35,577 nucleotides of DNA from Planctomycetota bacterium (lineage in GTDB: Bacteria > Planctomycetota > Planctomycetia > Isosphaerales > Isosphaeraceae). A program made the translations under genes and the position numbers. The DNA lies in assembly GCA_021808995.1 (NCBI GenBank), contig JAKBAP010000004.1, forward strand, positions 1,678 through 37,254, in the 5' to 3' direction. Positions within the stretch are counted from its first letter, which is position 1; every line of letters starts with the position of its first letter. The notes under the pieces were generated by a model. That model was not told the origin of the DNA. It saw nothing but the letters and a program-made list of their open reading frames with translations, and did no database searches. Positions 27,163-35,577 of the stretch are shown here, one piece after another.

Positions 27163-28602
27163 TCACGGCAGGAGCCATCTCGCTAGACGGCCAGTGGGCA
27201 AGTCGGGGCGGATCAAGCGGGTTGGCTGATCGAGGTCTTGCAGCACCCCCTCGGCCGCCTGGTAGCCGCTTCGGACAGCCCCCTCCATGGTGGCGGGCCA
27301 GCCGGTGGCCGTCCAGTCGCCAGCCAGGAACAGACCGTCTTGCCCCGTCCGTTGCCGGGGGCGATCGTAGTCGACACCCGGGCGAACCGCGAACGTCGCC
27401 CCATGCTCGGTCACGACCCAGTACCGCAGGAGCGCGGCCGAACGGACCTCCGGCCAGAGATCCGCCAGATCCTCGAGCACCCGATCACGGATCGCGACCT
27501 TGTCGAGCCCGAGCAGACCATACGAGGCGCTCACGACGAGCTGAAGGTACTGAGCCCGGCCTGAATCGGGCGAGCCTGGCGCGGACCGACCCTGGATGGC
27601 GGTGTGGTTGAAGACCCACTGGACCAGTCGGCCGGGCGTGACCACGTGGTCGAACGGGCAGATGGGCCGATCGAACCAGAGATGCACGCCCGTGATCGGC
27701 GAGGCCTTGAGGGCCGCCGCGTTCTCGACGGCCCAGACTCGCTCGCGAAGCGGTTCGGGGATCATGTCGGCCAGCCGATCAAAGGGAACGGCCAGAATCA
27801 CGAAATCCGCGGCCATGAGCCGTCCCGAGCGGGTCCTGACCCCGACCAGACCCTCTTCATCGTCGACCTCGATCGAGCGAACGCCCGTGGTGAGCAAGAC
27901 CTCGACGTCGTTTTGAGCGAGCCATTTCTCGAGCCGAGCGCCATAGAGGTCGCCAAGGGGCACCAGGGGGATTTCCGGCTGAAAGCCGATGCGATTCTTG
28001 AGAAACCCGTCCAGGAACACCTTTCGAGCGTGACCGACGTCCATGCGGTCGAGCTCTTCATTCAGGGCCGAGACCAGGATGGTCGCCCAGAAGAGCTCGA
28101 TCGCGCGCGGAGTCTGACCGTGGCGTTCGAGCCACTGGCCAAACGATTCGCCCGGCGGGGAAGCGAGCGGCCGAGCCAGCGCGGCCAGCCCACGCGCGAC
28201 GGCGAGCTTATCAAGAGGGCCAAGGAATCGTGCCTTGAGGAAGCTCCCCGCGAGGTGAAGAGGCGCGGGCAACAGCCCCGCGCGAAATCGGGAGACCCGG
28301 CCGGCACGGTCCAGGAAGACGATCTCAGGCTCCCGACGCATGAGATCGGCGATGCCGACGCGGGTGCAAAAATCGGCGAGGTTGGTGCAGCAGGCCATAC
28401 TGACGTGCTGGCAATTATCGACCAGCTCGTTCGTGACGGGGTCGACGAATGAACTGGCGCGCCCGCCGAGCCTGGGTCGGCTCTCGAGCAAGCGGATCTG
28501 GAGTCCGCGGCCGACCAGGCGAGAGGCGGCGGCCAAGCCGGCGAGGCCTCCGCCGACGATGACCACACGTGGCGGCGGCGGCCGGTGGACCGAACTGCTC
28601 AT
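27163..28602 (-). CDS. hpnE: Hydroxysqualene dehydroxylase HpnE-like FAD-dependent oxidoreductase
   Basis: VVIVGGGLAGLAAASRLVGRGLQIRLLESRPRLGGRASSFVDPVTNELVDNCQHVSMACCTNLADFCTRVGI; C-terminal DGLFLAGDWTATGWPATMEGAVRSGYQAAEGVL. Confidence 0.82.
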   Translation of the reverse strand: MSSSVHRPPPPRVVIVGGGLAGLAAASRLVGRGLQIRLLESRPRLGGRASSFVDPVTNELVDNCQHVSMACCTNLADFCTRVGIADLMRREPEIVFLDRAGRVSRFRAGLLPAPLHLAGSFLKARFLGPLDKLAVARGLAALARPLASPPGESFGQWLERHGQTPRAIELFWATILVSALNEELDRMDVGHARKVFLDGFLKNRIGFQPEIPLVPLGDLYGARLEKWLAQNDVEVLLTTGVRSIEVDDEEGLVGVRTRSGRLMAADFVILAVPFDRLADMIPEPLRERVWAVENAAALKASPITGVHLWFDRPICPFDHVVTPGRLVQWVFNHTAIQGRSAPGSPDSGRAQYLQLVVSASYGLLGLDKVAIRDRVLEDLADLWPEVRSAALLRYWVVTEHGATFAVRPGVDYDRPRQRTGQDGLFLAGDWTATGWPATMEGAVRSGYQAAEGVLQDLDQPTRLIRPDLPTGRLARWLLP

Positions 28603-29858
28603 CGAGGGGATCCAACCACGCCTGGGCCCTCGCTCGAACTCGTGCCAGTGACCACGGGAAGCAGATGCCCGAGCTTGTCGCGCTTGGCGTCGAGGTATCG
28701 CCTGCGCTCGGCGACCTCCGGGGCGACGATGGGAACCTGGTCGACGACCTTGAGCTCAAACCCATAATAGACGAAGGCGTCGGTTTTCTTGGGGTTGTTG
28801 GTGAGCAATCGCACCCGAGAGAGCCCGAGATCCTTGAGGATTTGCAGCCCGATGCCGTAATCGCGGAGGTCAGCGCGATAGCCTAACGCTAGGTTGGCGG
28901 CGACGGTGTCGAGACCCCCGTCCTGGAGGCCATAGGCTCGGATTTTCTCGATGAGGCCGATCCCGCGCCCCTCTTGCGGCAGATAGATCAGGGCGCCCGC
29001 GCCCTCGGCGGCGATCATTTCGAGGGCCTGGTGGAGTTGATCGCCGCAATCGCATCGGAGCGAATCGAGCAAATCGCCGGTAAAGCACGAGGAATGCAGG
29101 CGGACCAAGGGAGCATCGGCCTGGGTCGGGTCGCCCATGACGAAGGCGACGGGCTCGTTACCGGGTTCGTGGCGGACGCGATAGCCGATGACGCGAAACA
29201 TCCCATAGCGCGTGGGCAGGTCGGACTCGGCCGCGCGGACGACCAGTTTTTCCCGCCCGCGGCGGTATTTGATCAGGCTCTCGATGGAAACCAGGGGAAG
29301 GTTGTGCTCCAAGGCCAGAGCACGGAGCCGTTCGCGGCTGGCCACTCCGGTGCCGTCAAGGACCTCGCAGATCACGCCGGCCGGAGACAGGCCGGCCATC
29401 CTCGCCAGGTCGACGGCGGCCTCGGTGTGGCCCGCCCTGCGCAACACGCCCCCCTCCTTGGCCACCAGGGGAAAAAGGTGGCCGGGCCGGACCAGATCCT
29501 CGGGCCGCGTGGTGGGGTCGAGGATCGCGTGAATCGTCCGCGAACGCTCGGTGGCGCTAATCCCAGTGCGGCACGAGACATGGTCGACCGGGACCGTATA
29601 GGGCGTCTGGTGAGGCGCGGTATTATGGTCGACCATCGGCCCAAGCTGAAGCCTGGCGGCTGTTTCGGGCAGGATCGGCATGCACAACTGGCCCCGCCCG
29701 TGGGTGATCATGAAGGCGACCGTCTCGGGAGTGACCCGTTCGGCCGCCGCCACGAAGTCCCCTTCGTTCTCCCGATCCTCGTCGTCGACGACAATGATGA
29801 TTCGCCCCTGACGGAGGGCTTCAAGGGCCTGATCAATCCTCGCGAATTCGTCGTGCAT
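28599..29858 (-). CDS. ribBA: Bifunctional 3,4-dihydroxy-2-butanone-4-phosphate synthase / GTP cyclohydrolase II
   Basis: RibB: IVVDDEDRENEGDFVAAAERVTPETVAFMITHGRGQLCMP. RibA: VRLHSSCFTGDLLDSLRCDCGDQLHQALEMIAAEGAGALIYLPQEGRGIGL. Confidence 0.97.
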   Translation of the reverse strand: MHDEFARIDQALEALRQGRIIIVVDDEDRENEGDFVAAAERVTPETVAFMITHGRGQLCMPILPETAARLQLGPMVDHNTAPHQTPYTVPVDHVSCRTGISATERSRTIHAILDPTTRPEDLVRPGHLFPLVAKEGGVLRRAGHTEAAVDLARMAGLSPAGVICEVLDGTGVASRERLRALALEHNLPLVSIESLIKYRRGREKLVVRAAESDLPTRYGMFRVIGYRVRHEPGNEPVAFVMGDPTQADAPLVRLHSSCFTGDLLDSLRCDCGDQLHQALEMIAAEGAGALIYLPQEGRGIGLIEKIRAYGLQDGGLDTVAANLALGYRADLRDYGIGLQILKDLGLSRVRLLTNNPKKTDAFVYYGFELKVVDQVPIVAPEVAERRRYLDAKRDKLGHLLPVVTGTSSSEGPGVVGSPR

Positions 29859-29972
29859 CCTGGCGTTCCCGCATCGTGGCCCAACTCACCGCGCGACTGG
29901 GCTCGGTGAGGATGACCACACTCACCTGTATTCTACTCACTTCGACTAGACCACGCTCGGGACCACGCGGGT

Positions 29973-31025
29973 TCAGTACGAATCGGCCGAGATCACCTCG
30001 CCAAAAGCACGCGTCGCAAGCGCCCGCCATGCGATCGGGCTGATCGATTGCTTGAGGAAATGAACCGAGCCGTCGGTGAACAGAAAATTCACGCCCCCTG
30101 GGTGCATGCTCCAGTAATCCTCCACGTGGGCCTCGGGATCGTCGGGGGTGCGAGTGCCGTCCTCAAGCCCGGCGGGGCCGAGCACCTGCGTCCAGCACTC
30201 CTCGGGCGAGGGGTTGAAGCGGTCGCTCCCCCCCTGCGACGTTGGCGTCTTGCCCAGCCATCCGTTGATTGACCGGGCCGTCCAGGTGACGAAGCTCAGG
30301 TTGTGGCTCCGCTCGCCGACCGCGATGGTATTGCTCGTTCCATCGGTGACCGCGGCGATCCGGATCGCGCTATTGCGATAGAAGATCCCCGCCGGGATCC
30401 CGATCGGATCACCAGGAAGAATCGCGTTCGGATTCGGGCCCGAACCCGCGCAGATCTCTCCCAGGCCAAACATTCCGACGTAATTGCCCCGGGCGACCGT
30501 GTCGACGACCTGGCTCCCACTGTACGAGCCAGGATTGGCCGGATCGGGCGGATTCGCCAGAACCGGAACCAGCGAGGGGGCGTCGTCCGAGGGGCAAATG
30601 TAGACGCTCAGCAAGGTGGTGCTGCACGTGTTGTTGGCGGGATAAGCCACCGAAAGGCTGAAATTGACGGAGTTATAGAGCGGGGTCTGGTCGAGCTGGG
30701 GCAGGATCATGCTCCCCCACGCCCAGCCTGGGCCCAGGTCGATGCTGCCGCCAGCCTCTTGGTCCTGGTTGCAGGGGTCGAGGATCGTGGGATTGATCGC
30801 GCTGACGTAGCCGGGAGGAAAGACGTTCATGCTCTCGTGATAATTGTGCAGGGCGACGCCCATTTGCTTGAGGTTATTGACGCAAGACGCCCGGCGGGCG
30901 GCCTCGCGGGCAGCCTGAACGGCCGGCAGCAAAAGGGCGATCAAGACCGCGATGATCGCGATCACGACCAAAAGCTCAATCAAGGTAAAACCCGGCGAAA
31001 CCCGCCGTTGGAAAGGGGCGCGCAT
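29973..31025 (-). CDS. DUF1559 domain-containing protein (pseudopilin-like N-terminus)
   Basis: Start [64 protein letters not shown] (31025); HPGGVNFLFTDGSVHFLKQSI. Confidence 0.95.
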   Translation of the reverse strand: MRAPFQRRVSPGFTLIELLVVIAIIAVLIALLLPAVQAAREAARRASCVNNLKQMGVALHNYHESMNVFPPGYVSAINPTILDPCNQDQEAGGSIDLGPGWAWGSMILPQLDQTPLYNSVNFSLSVAYPANNTCSTTLLSVYICPSDDAPSLVPVLANPPDPANPGSYSGSQVVDTVARGNYVGMFGLGEICAGSGPNPNAILPGDPIGIPAGIFYRNSAIRIAAVTDGTSNTIAVGERSHNLSFVTWTARSINGWLGKTPTSQGGSDRFNPSPEECWTQVLGPAGLEDGTRTPDDPEAHVEDYWSMHPGGVNFLFTDGSVHFLKQSISPIAWRALATRAFGEVISADSY

Positions 31026-31101
31026 GGAGACTCTCCGCGTTGGATGAACCTGGAGAAGGACATGAATAACCGAGAATGAGACAGCCGGGAATGGAGCGGG
31101 A

Positions 31102-31422
31102 TCAGGCGGAGGGGGGAGCGCGGGGCGCGGGCCGGTGGATCGCGGGCCGAGGGGAATCGAGCCTGTTCGGGACGATCTGGGCCGGCGCGACGCCCTCAAG
31201 CAAGGGGGCGGGCACCCCGATGGCGGCAAGCTGGCCCTGGGAGACGAAATGGCAGATCGCGCAGGAGTCAGGTGCCTCGCCCAAAGGCGTCGCGCGGTCG
31301 CCCGATGTTCGGGCGTGATGCCCAACCCCCGGCAGCGCGTGCAGGGCCGGCCCGCCGAGCACGATCAAGCCGTGCCAGGCCAGGAACACGCCAACCAGGA
31401 GTCGCGAGATTCGCCGAGACAT
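31102..31422 (-). CDS. Small exported protein with a CXXCH motif
   Basis: ORF 31102-31605; start MSRRISRLLVGVFLAWHGLIVLGGPALHALPGVGHH (31422); APDSCAICHFVSQGQLAAIGVP. Confidence 0.6.
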   Translation of the reverse strand: MSRRISRLLVGVFLAWHGLIVLGGPALHALPGVGHHARTSGDRATPLGEAPDSCAICHFVSQGQLAAIGVPAPLLEGVAPAQIVPNRLDSPRPAIHRPAPRAPPSA

Positions 31423-31540
31423 CAGTGGCCCGTTCAGGAATCGGTCGGGTGACTCATTGCATCGCGATCGAGAGACCGGTATTTCAATCACTACGAGCGA
31501 TTCGACGTTTGTCAAGTGCCAGTGATTTGAGAAAGGTTGG

Positions 31541-31924
31541 GTGAGGCCCATGACTCGGAGCGTGGCCGTCGTCGGCGCCAGCGGGGATCCCGCGAAATAC
31601 GGCAATAAAGCCGTCCGCGCCTATCGCGACGCGGGATGGACCGTCTTTCCCGTCAATCCCAAGCTCGACCAGGTGGAAGGGCTCGAGTCATTCCCCGACC
31701 TCGATGCGATTCCCGTCGCCGAGCTCGATCGCGTGTCGTTTTATATCCCACCGAGCGTGGGCCTGGCCATGCTCGACCAGGTCGCTCGGAAACGGGTCGG
31801 AGAGCTCTGGCTCAACCCCGGCGCGGACTCACCCGAGGTCGTCACTCGCGCGACCGAGCTGGGCCTTCCCGTGATCCAGGCCTGCGCGATCCTGGGCGTC
31901 GGACGCCGACCGTCCGATTACTAA
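31541..31924 (+). CDS. CoA-binding domain protein (YccU-like)
   Basis: VAVVGASGDPAKYGNKAVRAYRDAGWTVFPVNPKLDQVEGLESFPDLDAIP...VSFYIPPSVGLAMLDQVARKRVGELWLNPGADSPEV. Confidence 0.92.
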   Translation: MRPMTRSVAVVGASGDPAKYGNKAVRAYRDAGWTVFPVNPKLDQVEGLESFPDLDAIPVAELDRVSFYIPPSVGLAMLDQVARKRVGELWLNPGADSPEVVTRATELGLPVIQACAILGVGRRPSDY

Positions 31925-31950
31925 CCCCCGGCTCGCCGCGGAGCTCGTTG

Positions 31951-32006
31951 CAAGATCCCGCCGCGGTCGGAGTTAACGATTTTCCAAATTCGACCGGAGG
32001 ATCTTG
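31951..32006. repeat. Imperfect long inverted repeat downstream of the CoA-binding protein gene
   Basis: caagatcccgccgcggtcg (31951-31969) pairs imperfectly with cgaccggaggatcttg (31991-32006). Confidence 0.6.
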
Positions 32007-32347
32007 TAAGAACGACACGACACAACCTGCCCGGCCATCGGGAAGCCACCATCAGGCCACCGGGATCAATCGCGATAAGGTCAAGTCTCGCCTGATGTTT
32101 CGTCACTTTCGTTGAAATCGGAGCAATCGGCTCCTGAAATCCGGGGGCGAATCGGGTTCATGGCACATCGCTTGCTGAATAACCAATTCGCCTTGGCCAC
32201 TGACTTCACTTCCGACCGTGCCTGAATGTGTTAATGATGTGAGACTCGCGGCCGATTGGCTCGCGACCAACGGTCGTGGGGCGTGCCGCGGTATGGGCAA
32301 ACGAATCGTCGGCGGGCGGTTTTGCTCAAACGAACAGGAGGTTCGTG

Positions 32348-33619
32348 ATGCGAGTCTGGAAGCCCTTGATCGCGGGAACGATGGCCTTGGGCTTCTGGTC
32401 GAGCGTCTGTCAGGCGGACCCCATCACCTGGCCCAATGGGCCATGGTCGAACTGGTCGTCATGGACGGCCGGGGCGAACGGATCGACCGGAACCAGCGCC
32501 CCCACGACGGCCGTCACGCCAATCGTTTACTGGAGAGAATCGGCCGCCTCGACTCCCGCCGTGGTCGCCCCGACGCCGGTCGCACCCACGCCGGTCGCCA
32601 CCACGCCGGTCGCACCCACGCCGGTCACCCCACCCGTGATGACCGCGCCGGCGACGACGGTGCCTGTCATGTCGACCCCTTCGCCGACCTCAACGGCACC
32701 TTCTTTCCCGACGATCACCTGGCCCTCCGCGTCGTATGCGTCACCCGTCTCGGTGCCCTCCCTCGCACCGGCACCCGCCCCGGCCATGGTCGCGAGCTAT
32801 CCTACCCCCGTGGCGACCACTGCTCAGGTCCCGAGTGCTCCCCAGGTCTTGTCGTTCAACCAAACCCCCGCCCCGATCGTCCAGGCCCCGGTCGCATCCA
32901 CCGGGTCGATGATCTCAAATAAGCCGGTGGACGCCTTTATCAACCTCGGCAACGGGCCGTATCCGCAAGCCAGCCTGATCACCACGGGAGGAGCCCAGCC
33001 CTGGTATAATAGCCCAGGCGTGGCGACGATCTTTGGCGGCCCGCCAACCCTCCAACAACAGCAGAGCTTTGACGCCGCGATCTTGCGGGACGTCCAACGG
33101 ACGTTTTCCCAGAGCGGCATCCCGATCACCCTCACCACCGACCCGACTCAGGCCGCCCTGCACACCCTGAGCGTCGTTTCGAATACCGTCAGCTCCTCGC
33201 TCCCCTCCGCCATCGGCATGACGCAGGTCGGGACCAACGGATTTAGCTTTATCGATCAGAGCGCCCAATCGGCCCAGACGGTCAATCAGCTCGAACAGAT
33301 CGTGGCCCACAACGTCTCGCACGAGCTCATGCTGGCCTTTGGCGTGCCGGAGAACTACGACCAGACCGGCCAATACGTGGACGCGAGGATGGCGAGCTGG
33401 TCCATGATGGTGAGCCCGACCGCGACCTTCAGCCCGGCGGCCTCGCTGGCGATCTCGCAGGCTATTCAATCACAGGAAAACGCGGCCGGGGGGTTGGGCG
33501 CACAGCTCTTGAACCCCACCGCGAACGCGGTCCCCGAGCCGGCCACATGGATTTCCTGGATCGCCGTCGCCTCGACCGCGCTGGGCTTCGCTCGGGCTCG
33601 GCGCAAGGCTGGGAAGTAA
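32348..33619 (+). CDS. PEP-CTERM protein with Pro/Thr-rich linker and degenerate metzincin-like region
   Basis: Start MRVWKPLIAGTMALGFWSSVCQADP (32348); C-terminal VPEPATWISWIAVASTALGFARARRKAGK; internal VAHNVSHELMLAFGVPENYDQTG...SWSMMVSP. Confidence 0.85.
   Translation: MRVWKPLIAGTMALGFWSSVCQADPITWPNGPWSNWSSWTAGANGSTGTSAPTTAVTPIVYWRESAASTPAVVAPTPVAPTPVATTPVAPTPVTPPVMTAPATTVPVMSTPSPTSTAPSFPTITWPSASYASPVSVPSLAPAPAPAMVASYPTPVATTAQVPSAPQVLSFNQTPAPIVQAPVASTGSMISNKPVDAFINLGNGPYPQASLITTGGAQPWYNSPGVATIFGGPPTLQQQQSFDAAILRDVQRTFSQSGIPITLTTDPTQAALHTLSVVSNTVSSSLPSAIGMTQVGTNGFSFIDQSAQSAQTVNQLEQIVAHNVSHELMLAFGVPENYDQTGQYVDARMASWSMMVSPTATFSPAASLAISQAIQSQENAAGGLGAQLLNPTANAVPEPATWISWIAVASTALGFARARRKAGK
32567..32632 (+). 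repeat. Tandem coding repeat (PTPVA/TTPVA)
   Basis: gacgccggtcgcacccacgccggtcgccaccacgccggtcgcacccacgccggtcaccc; encodes PTPVAPTPVATTPVAPTPVTPP. Confidence 0.85.
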
Positions 33620-33632
33620 CCCCTCGCCGATC

Positions 33633-33670
33633 AAAAAAACCCGAACCGAGCGCGGGTTGCTCGATTCGGG
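33633..33670 (-). terminator. Rho-independent terminator for the minus-strand PEP-CTERM gene
   Basis: Minus strand: CCCGAATCGAGC-AACCCGC-GCTCGGTTCGGG then TTTTTTT; 12-bp stem with one mismatch, 72 nt past the stop at 33742. Confidence 0.8.
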
Positions 33671-33741
33671 GGCAAGATCGGCGTGGACGAACGGATCATG
33701 AGTGGGATTTCGGGGTCGCCACGGGGCAATGACCTCGGCGA

Positions 33742-34425
33742 TCACGCCTTGGCCGAACGGCGGCGACGAATCCAGCCAAATCCACCGACAAAGCCCAGAC
33801 CGGTGAGGGCCAAGGTCAGCGTGGCGGGTTCAGGAACGGCGGAGACGTCAATGGTGTTAAGCAAAACATTCCCGGAGGTCGCGGTCAGGTAAAACACGTC
33901 GCCGCTCGTCTTGGCCTCGGCCGCCGTGATCGTGAACGAGAACTGCGTCGGCGAATTGTTGGCGTTCGTGAAGTGGTAGAGTTCGTCGCTGGTCGCGTAC
34001 GAGCCATTGAGCGGGCCCCCGAAAAGGGCAAATCCCTCGTTCCGCTGAACGCTGCCAATGGTGAACGTCACGCTCGACGTGGGGTTCGCCGCGAGCACCG
34101 TGGCCATGTTGACCTCGATCGCGGATGTGGTCGTGATTTCGTGGTCGCCGGTGGGATCGTTGTTGATCCCCAGACCGGTCTCGCTCCCGCCCCCGTTCTT
34201 GGCGTAAAGGTCCGTGGCCGTCCCGATGGTTAGGGTCGGCCCGGTGCTCAGGGCCGATTTGAATCCATAAGTGTCGATTTGGTCAGCCCCGATCCCGTAG
34301 GTCTGGGTGGTCCCAAGCTGACCGTTAAAGCTCTTCGATGCGAAGGTGTAAATGATGTCGGCTCGGGCCGGCGCGGCCACTGCCAACACACCCGACAAGG
34401 CGAAAAGCGACAGAAGACGTTTCAT
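33742..34425 (-). CDS. PEP-CTERM protein
   Basis: Start MKRLLSLFALSGVLAVAAPARADIIYTF (34425); C-terminal VPEPATLTLALTGLGFVGGFGWIRRRRSAKA. Confidence 0.9.
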   Translation of the reverse strand: MKRLLSLFALSGVLAVAAPARADIIYTFASKSFNGQLGTTQTYGIGADQIDTYGFKSALSTGPTLTIGTATDLYAKNGGGSETGLGINNDPTGDHEITTTSAIEVNMATVLAANPTSSVTFTIGSVQRNEGFALFGGPLNGSYATSDELYHFTNANNSPTQFSFTITAAEAKTSGDVFYLTATSGNVLLNTIDVSAVPEPATLTLALTGLGFVGGFGWIRRRRSAKA

Positions 34426-34625
34426 TCGAAGCACTCCAAGGAGAAAGGGCCGATATCCATGAGACGGCCAGGTCAAAAACCATTCTTTCGGGCGGCTCGC
34501 GTGTTGCCCCAGATTGGGCGCGTCTTGACACTCGAACCGCTCGAGCATCTCCAACCCGTGCTTGCGATCACGCACCGCCAGGGATACGCTATTCAAGACC
34601 GAGGTCGGAATGAGATTTGATGACC

Positions 34626-34650
34626 AAAAGGAACTCGTTTGTTCCTTTTT
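34626..34650. terminator. Terminator-like A-tract/T-tract hairpin in intergenic region
   Basis: aaaaggaac-tcgttt-gttcctttt: perfect 9-bp inverted repeat followed by T. Not directly downstream of a credible CDS. Confidence 0.45.
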
Positions 34651-34902
34651 ACGAACCTAGGGACGCTTCACGTTTCGATGACGCACCGTGTTGATCGCCA
34701 AGCAACGAGGGCTTGACAGACACCGTTCGCGAAATGCCTGAATAAGCCATCGCGATCGCAGGTTGCATGAGAGTAGCCGTCCGCCTTGGCCTCAAGACTC
34801 GGAGGAGGGCGGACTGGGAGTTTGCGGTTGGCAGCGGCGGGGGCTGGGGCGAATAATGGGTCAGGCTGGGATCGACCCCTATCGCGAAAGGTATTCCGCC
34901 CG

Positions 34903-35577
34903 ATGAGTGTGTTTCAGCTTGAGAGTCCGTTCGAGCCGGCTGGCGACCAGCCTCAGGCGATCGCGAAGCTGGTCGAGGGGCTCAGGGACGGTCGGACGTG
35001 CCAGACCCTGATGGGCGTGACGGGCTCGGGCAAGACGTTCACGATGGCCAACGTGATCGCCCAGTATGGCCGGCCGGCCCTGGTGATGTCGCACAACAAG
35101 ACCCTGGCGGCCCAGCTTTACGGCGAGTTCAAGGAGTTTTTCCCGAACAACGCGGTTCGCTATTTCGTCAGTTATTACGACTATTACCAGCCTGAGGCCT
35201 ACATTCCCCAGCGCGACATTTATATCGAGAAGGACGCCGCCATCAATCAAGAGATCGAGCGTCTGAGGCTAGCCTGCACGAGCGCTCTCGTGAGCCGGCC
35301 CGATGTCCTGGTCGTGGCCAGCGTTTCGTGCATTTATGGCCTCGGCTCGCCCGAGGATTACCGCAAGATGATGGTGCGGGTGAAGGTTGGCGACGTGGTG
35401 GATCGGGATGAATTGCTCCTGAAGTTCGTCGACATCCAGTATGACCGCAACGATATCGCCTTTGAACGGGGCAAATTCCGGGCCCGGGGCGACGTGGTCG
35501 AGATCTGGGCCGCCTATGAGGAAATCGCCTATCGCATCGAGCTCTTTGGCGACGAGGTCGAGCGGCTGGCGACCATC
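34903..35577 (+). CDS. uvrB: UvrABC system protein B, N-terminal part (runs off right edge)
   Basis: Not in ORF track; ATG at 34903: [122 protein letters not shown]. Confidence 0.98.
   Translation, partial: MSVFQLESPFEPAGDQPQAIAKLVEGLRDGRTCQTLMGVTGSGKTFTMANVIAQYGRPALVMSHNKTLAAQLYGEFKEFFPNNAVRYFVSYYDYYQPEAYIPQRDIYIEKDAAINQEIERLRLACTSALVSRPDVLVVASVSCIYGLGSPEDYRKMMVRVKVGDVVDRDELLLKFVDIQYDRNDIAFERGKFRARGDVVEIWAAYEEIAYRIELFGDEVERLATI

Noticed and set aside
28974-29909. 311-aa + strand ORF
   Set aside because: Antisense to ribBA, which is unambiguous.
34279-34620. 113-aa + ORF ending just before the hairpin, with LTLEPLEHLQPV resembling the LEPR-XLL motif
   Set aside because: Mostly antisense to the PEP-CTERM gene and ends right after the motif; resemblance probably chance.
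1-35577. tRNA, rRNA, transposase/IS or prophage genes
   Set aside because: None recognised by eye on either strand; frequent GCGATCG-type palindromes were noticed but enrichment cannot be judged without counting.

Overview
High-GC chromosomal segment that looks planctomycete, probably Isosphaeraceae-like. That assignment is inferred from gene content: two DUF1559 prepilin-like proteins, a DUF1501 protein, PEP-CTERM proteins and an ECF-sigma/Ser-Thr kinase pair. No database was searched. Left to right: (i) a seven-gene minus-strand operon-like cluster (<1-5585) with two related P-type ATPases (HxxPGRxRL N-terminal domain; the complete one lacks a CPx motif) and five small proteins; (ii) a Ca2+/H+ exchanger; (iii) a DUF4432/aldose-epimerase-like protein; (iv) a canonical CPC-type Zn/Cd/Pb P-type ATPase; (v) a DUF1501 protein and a PSP1-like protein; (vi) an ECF sigma factor + TPR-kinase pair and an RpoD-like sigma factor; (vii) an AlgI/AlgJ-like polysaccharide O-acetylation cassette with a lipoprotein; (viii) a GT-C-type glycosyltransferase, a CBM9-like protein, HpnE-like and RibBA; (ix) a CXXCH mini-protein and a CoA-binding protein; (x) two PEP-CTERM proteins, one resembling a metzincin with a degenerate zinc site; (xi) the start of uvrB at the right edge. 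Two edge-truncated genes (ATPase <1-812 minus and uvrB 34903->35577 plus) are absent from the supplied ORF track and were read directly from the nucleotides. The strongest candidate for an undescribed system is the left-edge cluster, which I compare, as a hypothesis only, with ferrosome-like (fez) loci.
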